Shown piece after piece: positions 1 to 6,262 of a DNA stretch of 7,640 nt. The DNA is taken from NCBI GenBank assembly GCA_943912835.1, contig CALTVJ010000070.1, positions 1 to 7,640 of the forward strand. The letters are read 5' to 3'. The position numbers and the translations under genes were made by a program. The notes under the pieces are model-generated. The model was given only the letters and a program-made list of their open reading frames with translations. It was not told where the DNA came from and did not search any database. Position 1 is the first letter of the stretch, and every line of letters starts with the position of its first letter. Origin of the DNA: an uncultured Porphyromonas sp. (GTDB taxonomy: Bacteria; Bacteroidota; Bacteroidia; Bacteroidales; Porphyromonadaceae).

Positions 1-308
1 CTTTGCCTTTCCCTGCTAATATCCTTGCCGTAGGGGGTGCTGTGGCGGCTGCACTGGCGATATTTAAGAGCCTACCGAAGTTTGCTAATGGTGGTATTGT
101 GCCTGGTAATAGCCGTTCGGGCGATAGGGTCTTGGCTGGTGTGAATAGTGGAGAGCTTATCCTCAACGAAGCACAACAGCACAATATCGCCTCTAAGCTC
201 GTGAGTCGTGGTGAAGCCGTTGAAGTGAAAGTAAATATCAAGGAGCGATTGCGAGGTAAAGACCTTAGACGTAGTGTAGAGCGTTCGACTCGCTCAAGTA
301 AGCGATAA
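1..308 (+). CDS. Phage tail tape-measure protein, C-terminal fragment (5' end outside window)
   Basis: This is the last ~101 residues of a longer protein; the frame is open to the left edge, so the true start lies outside the window and the TTG at base 3 should not be taken as a start. A hydrophobic Ala/Gly-rich segment (about residues 8-25 of the fragment) is followed by FANGGIVPG, then GDRVLAGVNSGELILN. That glycine-rich 'FxxGGIVpG...GD.v...v..GE.vln' pattern is the usual C-terminal signature of tape-measure proteins, which set tail length and are threaded through the tail tube. The end is very basic (ERLRGKDLRR to SSKR). Its position just upstream of a large tail protein fits normal tail gene order. 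The call rests on the signature and context; the diagnostic long coiled-coil part is not visible. Confidence 0.82.
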   Translation, partial: LPFPANILAVGGAVAAALAIFKSLPKFANGGIVPGNSRSGDRVLAGVNSGELILNEAQQHNIASKLVSRGEAVEVKVNIKERLRGKDLRRSVERSTRSSKR

Positions 309-310
309 AG

Positions 311-345
311 TAAGGGCGACAGCTATATTTTAGTTGTCGCCCTTA
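311..345. terminator. Hairpin terminator between convergent genes
   Basis: An 11-bp perfect stem pairs TAAGGGCGACA (311-321) with its complement at 335-345. It extends inward by four more pairs, one of them G-U, to a 5-base loop (TATTT, 326-330). It lies between the tape-measure stop at 308 and the lipoprotein stop at 349, so it can serve both strands. The following bases are only moderately T-rich on either strand, so termination strength is uncertain and some read-through into the tail gene downstream is possible. Confidence 0.7.
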
Positions 346-348
346 ATC

Positions 349-1227
349 TTAGTAATAGCTTATCTTTCGTTCTGTCACAAAGATTTTTCTTTGTTTGTTG
401 TTTTTTTGCTTGATAGCTCTTTTAATCCAATTTCCCTTATTGTCAAAAGTGTAGTCGAGAAGGACAACAAATTCTCCACTTATATCAACGATACTAAGGC
501 TTGATACAAGGTTCTGTTCATTGAATAGAAAAGTCATTATAGTATCGTCTTTTTCTAAGGAAATCATCGTCTGTGTTAAAGTGGGAGGATTATCATGCCT
601 TTGTATGATTTCTAGAATTTTTTCCCCTTTTTGGATTTTTGTTGATGTCATTGTTTTAGACTTCATTTTTTCTATTCTGATGCCTCCAACTATGCTTACT
701 TGTTCCGTGAAATCACCAGACTCATCATGTTGTATATTGCTAAATTCATAAGTCTTATGTACACCATCGTTTATTTCGTCTATTTCATAGATAGTTCCAG
801 CGTTGTTGTATTTGAATTTTAAGGTTAGTCCAAGTTTTTCAATAGACTCTATTCTATTTAGCTCATCGTATTTATATCTATACAATCTATCGCCCATAAC
901 AGAGTAGGTTAAATTCCCATGCTCGTTGAAATCGGCTTGGGAAATCGACTGATCTAAAAAAAAGGCATCAATAATATCCAAATATAAATCTCCTGCCAAG
1001 GATATTGCTTTGTTGAAATTAGTTCCTACTTCATATGTTTTCCCAGTCTTTGGGTCTAGGCTGTAGGATTTGATGTTTAAGCTTTTGACTTTGCCGTGTA
1101 GCCCCATTTTTTCAAGGTCTGTTTTTGTCCTTGTGGGGTATTGCGTTTGCGTGTTTGTTTGGTTATTTGTGCAGGCTTGGAGAGATAGGATTAACAAGCC
1201 AAAGAATAGGGTGAAAATTTTGTTCAT
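349..1227 (-). CDS. Lipoprotein of unknown function with RHS-like YD repeats (moron candidate)
   Basis: The 292-residue product begins with a lipoprotein signal peptide: MNK, a hydrophobic core (residues 4-16), then LQAC with the lipidated Cys at 19. The residues after Cys (TNNQTNTQ) have no acidic run, so the acidic surface-export signal known in Bacteroidota is absent and a periplasm-facing anchor is more likely. The mature part carries several short beta-strand repeats resembling RHS/YD units: FNEHGNLTYSV (100-110), YKYDELNRIESIE (118-130), FKYNNAGTIYEI (138-149) and YTFDNKGNWIKR (259-270). Such repeats occur in many uncharacterised Bacteroidales lipoproteins; I do not recognise a specific family or function. 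The gene is antisense to the tail genes on both sides. Two 60-base blocks counted by hand gave 30% and 40% G+C, against about 53% in a block of the tail gene, suggesting a separate origin. The start is ATG at 1227, and the signal peptide fits it. Confidence 0.85.
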   Translation of the reverse strand: MNKIFTLFFGLLILSLQACTNNQTNTQTQYPTRTKTDLEKMGLHGKVKSLNIKSYSLDPKTGKTYEVGTNFNKAISLAGDLYLDIIDAFFLDQSISQADFNEHGNLTYSVMGDRLYRYKYDELNRIESIEKLGLTLKFKYNNAGTIYEIDEINDGVHKTYEFSNIQHDESGDFTEQVSIVGGIRIEKMKSKTMTSTKIQKGEKILEIIQRHDNPPTLTQTMISLEKDDTIMTFLFNEQNLVSSLSIVDISGEFVVLLDYTFDNKGNWIKRAIKQKNNKQRKIFVTERKISYY

Positions 1228-1257
1228 AATTAAGCTCTATTTTGATGACTATTACCC

Positions 1258-1265
1258 CAAAGGTA
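1258..1265 (-). promoter_or_regulatory. Candidate Bacteroidota -7 box for the lipoprotein gene
   Basis: On the minus strand this reads TACCTTTG, an exact match to the TAnnTTTG -7 element of Bacteroidota primary-sigma promoters. It lies about 30 bases upstream of the lipoprotein ATG, a sensible leader length. No convincing TTTG -33 element was found at the usual distance, so the call rests on one box and its position. Confidence 0.5.
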
Positions 1266-1352
1266 AGCAAAACACGCTAATGTTTGATTATCTGCGATAG
1301 TACCAACAAGACACTATGGTGATGAGGTATTAACTAAAAACAATTCAAGATT

Positions 1353-4184
1353 ATGCTGACAAACTACAAAACACGTGCGCAGTATCGTTGGGTACTTCGC
1401 TACGAGGGGGTATTTACCGACATTAAAGGAGTCAAATACACCGTGCATATTCTTCATAAAGGGGAAATCACGGAAGATTGGACTCCTCCTAAGGAGATGC
1501 GTTTTGGAGCGACTCCACTTGTCATTAGCCGTGAAGGCGAACGTATGGCAGGGCTTGTGTCTAGTGAGGCTAGGCTAACGCTTCTTAGTCGTGAAGATGG
1601 CGAGTATCAGCACCTGCATCGAAAGAAAGAAGGTGCAGTGATGCTAGCTGTGTGGCGTGGAGAGGATTTGTATTGGCTCGGAGCATTAGACCCCGAAGAG
1701 TACGAGGAGGACTACACACGCAAAAAGAACTATTTCGTTGAGCTTCGTTTCTCGGACTTTGGTCATGCTAGACGTTTGCGTCATAAGTTTAAGGGGAATA
1801 AGAGCCTAAAAGAGTGGCTTGCTTTAGCCGTCAAGAAGAGTTTCTCTAGTGGATTAAGGCACCAGCATTTACCCTTGTCTTTTCTGGAGCAAGACCTCAT
1901 ACAAGAGCATAGTAGTCTACGTGTAGAGTTCCCTGGGGGAGAGGAGGACTATTTTGCCGGCGACTATGAAAGAGTTTTGGATAGCTATGCATCTGCGCAG
2001 GCCTTTTATGAGGAGGCAAACGAAAGCATTACGCTCTACGATATGATAGACGGCATTTTGTCTAGTCTTGGACTAAGAGGTGAGATGCGAGGTGATAAGT
2101 TCGTTGTCTATGATATGCAGTATTTGCTTAGTTTGCCAGCAAAAGAGATTAATGTGCGTTCGGCTGATGGCGTGTTTAGTGCTGACGAGCATTACAATGC
2201 GCTGAATATAGAGATTAAGACGAAGTCCAACCTCAGCGAAGCGCATCTCGAAATCCCGAAGGTAGAGGGAGAGGACGTTCTCGAGCGTGATTACCCACGC
2301 TATGATGACCCAGAGCGCATAGCTTATAGCCTTAGGGCGAAGCCTATTGAGGGTGCAAGTGGGTGCTATTATGTGGAGAGTGTGCCAAGGAGTTTAGGCA
2401 CGAAAGAGGAGTTTATCGCCATGTGTCTGATGCCTACCGAGGAGAAGTTCGTTGTGGTTAATGGTCGTTGGGAGAAAAACCAAGGTACAGACTTCGTTCT
2501 TAATAGAGGGCGTGTTGCTGGAGTTAACTACGAAAGTTCTCCTCTTGATGATGCGATGCTTGGCACTGCGTGTCATGTTGAGTATGATTTGGCAAGTAGA
2601 GACTTCAAAAATTTGCTTATCGGTGATGTTGATAGGAACCCACACACGAACGCGCAGAGGGATGCTCTCTACACTTATAAGGCGAACGCTTGCTTTGGCT
2701 ATGAAAAATGGTTGGAGATACCATCTTTTAACGCAGCAAATAATCTTTGTACTCCTCATCTTGCTGATAGCCGTCTTATCGCTACGCTTCATCTACCTAT
2801 TGTGCAGAGTGGGCTATCTCTCAATCTCTCGGCAAGCTTTTTTATGAGTTTTGACCCTAGTCTGTACCAAAAACTAGAAGACAATCTTAGTGCTTATGGG
2901 CAGATTATAGCTCGTCGAGGTGCGCACTACTATCACGAAGAGCATCATTGGAAGCATCAGGAAACTACACTACAACTTGATGCAGCTTACCGAGAGGGTA
3001 AAGTATCTAAGCCCTTCAACCCTCTAAATGGTCTTAGGGCTGTGGGTATTTATGCAGATATGACGCTACGAAAGGGTGACAAAGTGTATAAGCTCGTCGC
3101 TAATTGGGAGAAATTGCGAGATACCTATAAAGGTGTGGAGGTGTACCGAAGCTATGCCAAGCGTCAGACCCTTAGGTGGGTAGAGATGAAGGGTGCAGAA
3201 GCCAATATCCCTCACAAATTTCTCATTCCTTTTGGAACGAAAGAGTTTCGTTTTGGCTCGTGGGTTAAGGCGGAGCGTGAATACGTTGATCTCGGTCACG
3301 GCAAAGAGCAAATCAAAAACGAGCTATACGAAAAATATCAGCCTTACGATAGTGATAAGAACGATGGTATGTATATCCCAGCAGTCCCAGCAGTTGGAGA
3401 GATTACGTTACGCATCTACGGCACGTTGTCGCTTGGTGAGGGTGTACGTCATGCCGAGGAGTATGCGTCTGATAGAGTAGGGCGAGATAGACATATTAGG
3501 GGAGATAATAACAACCGAGAGTGGGTCTATAAGAAGTATGAGTATTTAGCAAAAGATGATGGCGGGCAGATCCATAAGAAAACCAGTCGTGGGATATTTG
3601 CTATGGAGCATAATCGCCTCTTCCCCTCGTATGCGCTGCTCAAAGATGTGAAGCTTTCGGTTGTGGATAGCAAGGGTAAGGAGCGTACAAAAGACATCAA
3701 GCGCACAGCCACGATCTCGCCCGAAGCCTACGAAGTGCGAGATGTAGAGCCACTCCTCAGTAGTGATGCGCTTCTGCCCGATAACTCGCCTATTTTGCTT
3801 CGCTCTCCTAGTGGCGAAAGGCTTAGCCGTCTGGGTAGACCTAGTGCCGAGGGAGAAACCAACTACCATAGTGGGCGTATCAGCCACTCGGAGTATGCTA
3901 CAAGCTTAGCCAGCTATCAAGACACGAGTGAGGTCTTAGCCAGCGAATACTTCGCCCACTACGGACAGCGTCGCCATGTTATTGAGGGTGCATTTAGTAG
4001 TGTGTATGAGTTAAGTCTACTTAGCTATGTAGATAAGACCTATTTCGCCACGAGTGAGGAGCAAGACCTCATCAAGGCTCGTAGCGAGATGCGTCTAAGT
4101 GAAATCTCCCAAGTCCTCTTCACTCCTAAGCTCCGAGAGGGCGAAACCGAAGAGAAAGACAACGAGTATTACATCACTAAGTAA
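1353..4184 (+). CDS. Large phage tail / baseplate hub-like protein (943 aa)
   Basis: This is the largest gene here. It has no signal peptide or membrane segment and is rich in aromatic and charged residues, as beta-rich tail proteins are. The N-terminal ~140 residues (FGATPLVISREGE at 51-63; WLGALDPEEYEEDYTRK at 108-124; ELRFSDFG at 130-137) resemble the opening domain of large tail proteins in Bacteroidales prophages, which follow the tape-measure gene and are usually annotated hypothetical. The middle has strand-rich stretches with motifs like FLIPFGTKEFRFG, possibly a carbohydrate- or receptor-binding fold. The C-terminal part (VLASEYFAHYGQRRHVIEGAF, then YVDKTYFATSEEQDL) looks like a closing hub domain. 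Position after the tape-measure gene supports a distal-tail, hub or tail-tip role at the host-contacting end of the tail. No lytic motif was recognised. The ATG at 1353 has no clear Shine-Dalgarno sequence. The tail assignment is fairly sure; the exact role is not. Confidence 0.65.
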   Translation: MLTNYKTRAQYRWVLRYEGVFTDIKGVKYTVHILHKGEITEDWTPPKEMRFGATPLVISREGERMAGLVSSEARLTLLSREDGEYQHLHRKKEGAVMLAVWRGEDLYWLGALDPEEYEEDYTRKKNYFVELRFSDFGHARRLRHKFKGNKSLKEWLALAVKKSFSSGLRHQHLPLSFLEQDLIQEHSSLRVEFPGGEEDYFAGDYERVLDSYASAQAFYEEANESITLYDMIDGILSSLGLRGEMRGDKFVVYDMQYLLSLPAKEINVRSADGVFSADEHYNALNIEIKTKSNLSEAHLEIPKVEGEDVLERDYPRYDDPERIAYSLRAKPIEGASGCYYVESVPRSLGTKEEFIAMCLMPTEEKFVVVNGRWEKNQGTDFVLNRGRVAGVNYESSPLDDAMLGTACHVEYDLASRDFKNLLIGDVDRNPHTNAQRDALYTYKANACFGYEKWLEIPSFNAANNLCTPHLADSRLIATLHLPIVQSGLSLNLSASFFMSFDPSLYQKLEDNLSAYGQIIARRGAHYYHEEHHWKHQETTLQLDAAYREGKVSKPFNPLNGLRAVGIYADMTLRKGDKVYKLVANWEKLRDTYKGVEVYRSYAKRQTLRWVEMKGAEANIPHKFLIPFGTKEFRFGSWVKAEREYVDLGHGKEQIKNELYEKYQPYDSDKNDGMYIPAVPAVGEITLRIYGTLSLGEGVRHAEEYASDRVGRDRHIRGDNNNREWVYKKYEYLAKDDGGQIHKKTSRGIFAMEHNRLFPSYALLKDVKLSVVDSKGKERTKDIKRTATISPEAYEVRDVEPLLSSDALLPDNSPILLRSPSGERLSRLGRPSAEGETNYHSGRISHSEYATSLASYQDTSEVLASEYFAHYGQRRHVIEGAFSSVYELSLLSYVDKTYFATSEEQDLIKARSEMRLSEISQVLFTPKLREGETEEKDNEYYITK

Positions 4185-4191
4185 AATAAAA

Positions 4192-4230
4192 CAATCCTCC
4201 ATCTATTCTAATGCGAATGGTGGAGGATTG
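4192..4230. terminator. Rho-independent terminator, strongest for the KilA-N gene
   Basis: A perfect 10-bp stem pairs CAATCCTCCA (4192-4201) with TGGAGGATTG (4221-4230), with up to three more pairs inside (one G-U). On the minus strand the stem is followed directly by TTTTATTTTA (4191 to 4182), a classic U-tract, so it ends the KilA-N transcript 16 bases after that gene's stop codon. On the plus strand it also closes the tail gene, whose stop is 7 bases upstream, although the T content there is weaker. Confidence 0.85.
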
Positions 4231-4245
4231 CTGTATCTATCTGCT

Positions 4246-5121
4246 TTATGCAATTTGTGCTGTCGCCTTGGGGAGGAGTTTATTGATGAAGTAGGCTTGC
4301 CCTTTGGGTGTTACCTTCGTGGTGATTGTTGTATGCAAAACTCCGTTATTGCCACTGCGTACACCTTTCTTTATCTCAAATAGCCCCATCTCGATATACT
4401 TCTGATTGGGGACATTGTAACGGTCGCCAGTTTTACCGAGGTAGCCATGAGAGCGAAGCCAAGTGAAGAGTTTGTTTTGCCCTATGTGGAGGCCGTTTTG
4501 TGTGAGGATTTTGGCAAGTTCTCCGATGAGACAGCTTGTTGTACTTCCGATAAGGGCGTTTGCAAAGAGTACCTTAGGTTTGCTCTCTTCGATAGCTTGG
4601 TTTTGCTCCTTGATAGTTGCGTGTGCTTGGCTTAGTTGGAGTTTTTTCTCTTCGAGTCGTTTGTTAAGGATAGCCATCGCTCGGGCGATAGTTTCTTCGT
4701 CGTTGTCTATGGTAGCGACCCCTTGCGTAAGTAGCTCCTCTATCTTCTCTAAGCAAATGAGGTGGAAGTCCACACTCAACCATTGAGCGAAAGAGAGCGC
4801 GACTAGACGATTAGCCCATGTCCCCTGATTTCGCCCATCGGAGTAGTTGCCTTTGATGGTCGTAACTACCTCTGAACGAGTGATACCAAATTTTCTGGTA
4901 ACAGCCTCAATGAGTTCATTTGTAGAGGGGAGACCCAAAAAGTCATTCGGACGTTTGCCAAAAGCCTTTGCCATCTCCGTAAGGTTTACCATGACTTCGC
5001 CTCCAGACAATTCAAACGTGATGTTTGAACCATTATAAGCGAGGATGCTCGTTTCGTGAGCCGACGTTGCACTAGCGTTACTCTGCTTCACACCTGGCAC
5101 TAGGTTTAATTGTTTAGACAT
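4246..5121 (-). CDS. KilA-N / KilAC phage antirepressor-type regulator
   Basis: This 291-residue protein has two DNA-binding domains typical of phage antirepressors. The N-terminal KilA-N domain (about residues 28-122) shows VNLTEMAKAFGKRPNDFL, TNELIEAV and GTWANRLVALSFAQWLSVDF, the usual 'vNlt.mak.fgk...dfl' and 'gtwa...va..fa.wls..f' blocks. A charged coiled-coil linker follows (about 140-170, ending EEKKLQLSQAHATIKEQNQA). The C-terminal KilAC domain (about 170-285) shows KPKVLFANAL, IGELAKILTQNG, LFTWLRSHGYL, QKYIEMGLFEIKKG and TPKGQAYF. Such proteins bind DNA and often counteract phage repressors or control lytic genes. A GTG 12 codons upstream (5157) extends the frame, but the ATG at 5121 is preferred: the extension would read through the palindromes at 5125-5158, which look regulatory, and adds no domain. 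The gene is divergent from the Panacea operon. Confidence 0.9.
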   Translation of the reverse strand: MSKQLNLVPGVKQSNASATSAHETSILAYNGSNITFELSGGEVMVNLTEMAKAFGKRPNDFLGLPSTNELIEAVTRKFGITRSEVVTTIKGNYSDGRNQGTWANRLVALSFAQWLSVDFHLICLEKIEELLTQGVATIDNDEETIARAMAILNKRLEEKKLQLSQAHATIKEQNQAIEESKPKVLFANALIGSTTSCLIGELAKILTQNGLHIGQNKLFTWLRSHGYLGKTGDRYNVPNQKYIEMGLFEIKKGVRSGNNGVLHTTITTKVTPKGQAYFINKLLPKATAQIA

Positions 5122-5124
5122 AAT

Positions 5125-5158
5125 ACACACTAGTGTGTCGGTGGTACTACCGGACACA
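5125..5158. promoter_or_regulatory. Nested palindromes before the KilA-N start (operator or leader switch)
   Basis: ACACACTAGTGTGT (5125-5138) is a perfect 14-bp palindrome ending only 3 bases from the KilA-N ATG. A second inverted repeat, TGTGTC (5134-5139) with GACACA (5153-5158), adds an inner GGT/ACC pairing and shares bases 5134-5138 with the first. This may be one or two operator sites, perhaps for autoregulation, or a pair of mutually exclusive RNA hairpins in the leader. The symmetry is directly visible; the function is inferred. Confidence 0.5.
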
Positions 5159-5219
5159 ACAAGGGCTGTATCCCCTGCTTATGAATCTGTTAATTTATAA
5201 CGTTACTGATAAAAATGTC

Positions 5220-5227
5220 TATATTTG
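5220..5227 (+). promoter_or_regulatory. Candidate Bacteroidota -7 box for the Panacea operon
   Basis: TATATTTG is an exact match to the TAnnTTTG -7 consensus and ends 34 bases before the Panacea ATG, which would give a leader of roughly 28 bases. There is no exact TTTG -33 element; TTTA at about 5194-5197 is the nearest candidate. Confidence 0.55.
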
Positions 5228-5260
5228 TAGCATGAGAATTGATGACAGAGTAGCATAGAA
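5227..5260 (+). repeat. Short direct repeat in the Panacea leader
   Basis: GTAGCATGAGAA (5227-5238) recurs as GTAGCATAGAA (5250-5260) at a 23-base interval. The first copy abuts the candidate -7 box and the second sits just before the start codon. This is a plausible operator pair for self-repression by the Panacea protein, as antitoxins often do, but short repeats in AT-rich DNA also arise by chance. Confidence 0.3.
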
Positions 5261-5261
5261 C

Positions 5262-5789
5262 ATGAAAATAAACTCTTTGACTATCGCAAATTATTTTGTG
5301 GATTTAGCTAACAAGGAGGGGAAAAACTTATATTTATTAGGCTTGATAAAGCGTGTTTATATAGCCCATGGGTTTTCTCTTGCGCTGTTTGATAAATCTC
5401 TTCTTGATGAGAGATTTGACCAGGTGGAAGCTTGGAAATATGGTCCCGTTATCCCTTCGGTATATCACAGCTTTAAACACTTAAAAAATGATCCAATCAC
5501 TCCTAAAGATAAGGCTGTAGTATTAGATTCAACTTCTTGTGAGTCTAAAGAAATAAATTTCACCATACCAAAACTTACAGACCAACAGACTCAGGATATC
5601 TGTTATTTCGTTTGGAAGCGATACGGGGGATATGATGATTGGCAATTAGTGGAATTACTCCATATGGATAATACCCCATGGAAACTATACTATAAGGAGG
5701 GGGAGAATGTTTTAATCCCAGATGTTATTACTCGGGAATACTATCGTCTAGTCTTGGAGAATATCAAGAAGTATGAACTCAAGGAGTAG
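5262..5789 (+). CDS. Panacea-domain (DUF4065, SocA/GepA-like) protein, probable antitoxin
   Basis: At 175 residues this is a typical length for a single-domain Panacea (DUF4065) protein. Family blocks are visible in order: IANYFVDLA (8-16), LGLIKRVYIAHGFSLAL (26-42), EAWKYGPVIPSVYHSF (56-71) and YDDWQLVELLHMDNTPW (124-140). The 'l.KlvY.ah...la....l....feAw.yGPV.p.vy..f' pattern is the hallmark. PanA proteins are known as promiscuous antitoxins that neutralise many unrelated toxins encoded beside them; SocA of Caulobacter instead works as a protease adaptor. Here the gene is first in a two-gene operon and overlaps the start of a small membrane-protein gene by 17 bases, the usual antitoxin-toxin layout. 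It is AT-rich (18 of 60 G+C at 5281-5340). The ATG at 5262 is the only start that keeps the full domain. The family call is firm; the antitoxin role is inferred. Confidence 0.85.
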   Translation: MKINSLTIANYFVDLANKEGKNLYLLGLIKRVYIAHGFSLALFDKSLLDERFDQVEAWKYGPVIPSVYHSFKHLKNDPITPKDKAVVLDSTSCESKEINFTIPKLTDQQTQDICYFVWKRYGGYDDWQLVELLHMDNTPWKLYYKEGENVLIPDVITREYYRLVLENIKKYELKE

Positions 5790-6189
5790 CTCTTCACTCT
5801 TAAAAAAGCTAGTCAAGACTGCGCCCCCGACGCAAGTTTCTACCGAAAACGCCTCTGAGACGATTGATAAGGAACAGAAAGAGCACTTGAATGATCTCTC
5901 TGTTAAGAACAAAAAGGAGGAGTTAAAAAGTAAAAAGGAAACTAGAAGAGGACAAAAGCAAGACCGCAAGCAACGATTGAAGTTTGCTGATAAGATTTTT
6001 GATTTGCTCTCTATTTACTTATTCTTTATCCTGATGCTTCTATTCTTTTCTGGGTTTCGTATCGGAGGGTTTTACATCGCTAATGAAGTCCTTATTGCTT
6101 TATTGACAACAACAACAGCCAATATAATAGGAATATTCATATTTGTTCCTAAATATCTTTATCAAAGAGCTGAGAATAAAACGCCGTGA
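5773..6189 (+). CDS. Small two-TM membrane protein, candidate toxin or exclusion effector
   Basis: This 138-residue protein has a hydrophilic, lysine- and glutamate-rich N-terminal half (about 1-72, with a helical charged stretch from 33 to 72). Two membrane segments follow: IFDLLSIYLFFILMLLFF (75-92) and one at about 103-125 (VLIALL, TTTTANIIG, IFIFV). They are joined by a short loop (RIGGFYIANE), and the tail is PKYLYQRAENK. The basic run just before the first segment (KKETRRGQKQDRKQRLK) puts the N-terminal half in the cytoplasm, so the membrane part is a hairpin with both ends inside. The start overlaps the Panacea gene by 17 bases, so the two are translationally coupled. I recall similar 'LLtTTTaN.iG' membrane proteins as uncharacterised genes in Bacteroidota, but cannot name a family. 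A toxin paired with the Panacea protein is the leading idea; a phage-exclusion or structural role is possible. Confidence 0.75.
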   Translation: MNSRSSSSLLKKLVKTAPPTQVSTENASETIDKEQKEHLNDLSVKNKKEELKSKKETRRGQKQDRKQRLKFADKIFDLLSIYLFFILMLLFFSGFRIGGFYIANEVLIALLTTTTANIIGIFIFVPKYLYQRAENKTP

Positions 6190-6191
6190 TT

Positions 6192-6227
6192 ATTCCCCAA
6201 AGAGGTTAAATACCTACTTTGGGGAAT
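6192..6227 (+). terminator. Rho-independent terminator of the Panacea operon
   Basis: A perfect 11-bp stem pairs ATTCCCCAAAG (6192-6202) with CTTTGGGGAAT (6217-6227). It is extended inside by AGGT/ACCT with one bulged A. A T-rich tail (CTTTCTTTATATT) follows on the plus strand, 2 bases after the membrane-protein stop. It sits between convergent genes, but its minus-strand tail is not T-rich, so it mainly serves the Panacea operon. Confidence 0.85.
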
Positions 6228-6262
6228 CTTTCTTTATATTGCTTGGTTATTAAATTTTCCTA

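Noticed and set aside
521..751. 76-codon plus-strand frame opposite the lipoprotein, with hydrophobic content
   Set aside because: The hydrophobic look comes from reading an AT-rich gene backwards; the lipoprotein with signal peptide and lipobox is far better supported.
1278..1286. TAATGTTTG as a plus-strand -7 box for the tail gene
   Set aside because: Spacing between TA and TTTG is one base too long, and the nearest upstream TTTG (1241-1244) is much too far for a -33 element.
2394..2847. Open frames of about 130 codons on both strands inside the large tail gene
   Set aside because: They overlap a well-supported long gene, have no recognisable domain and show the odd composition of frame shadows.
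5119..5157. GTG start at 5157 for the KilA-N protein, adding 12 residues
   Set aside because: The added stretch is made almost entirely of the palindromic bases, adds no domain and uses a rarer start codon; ATG at 5121 is better.
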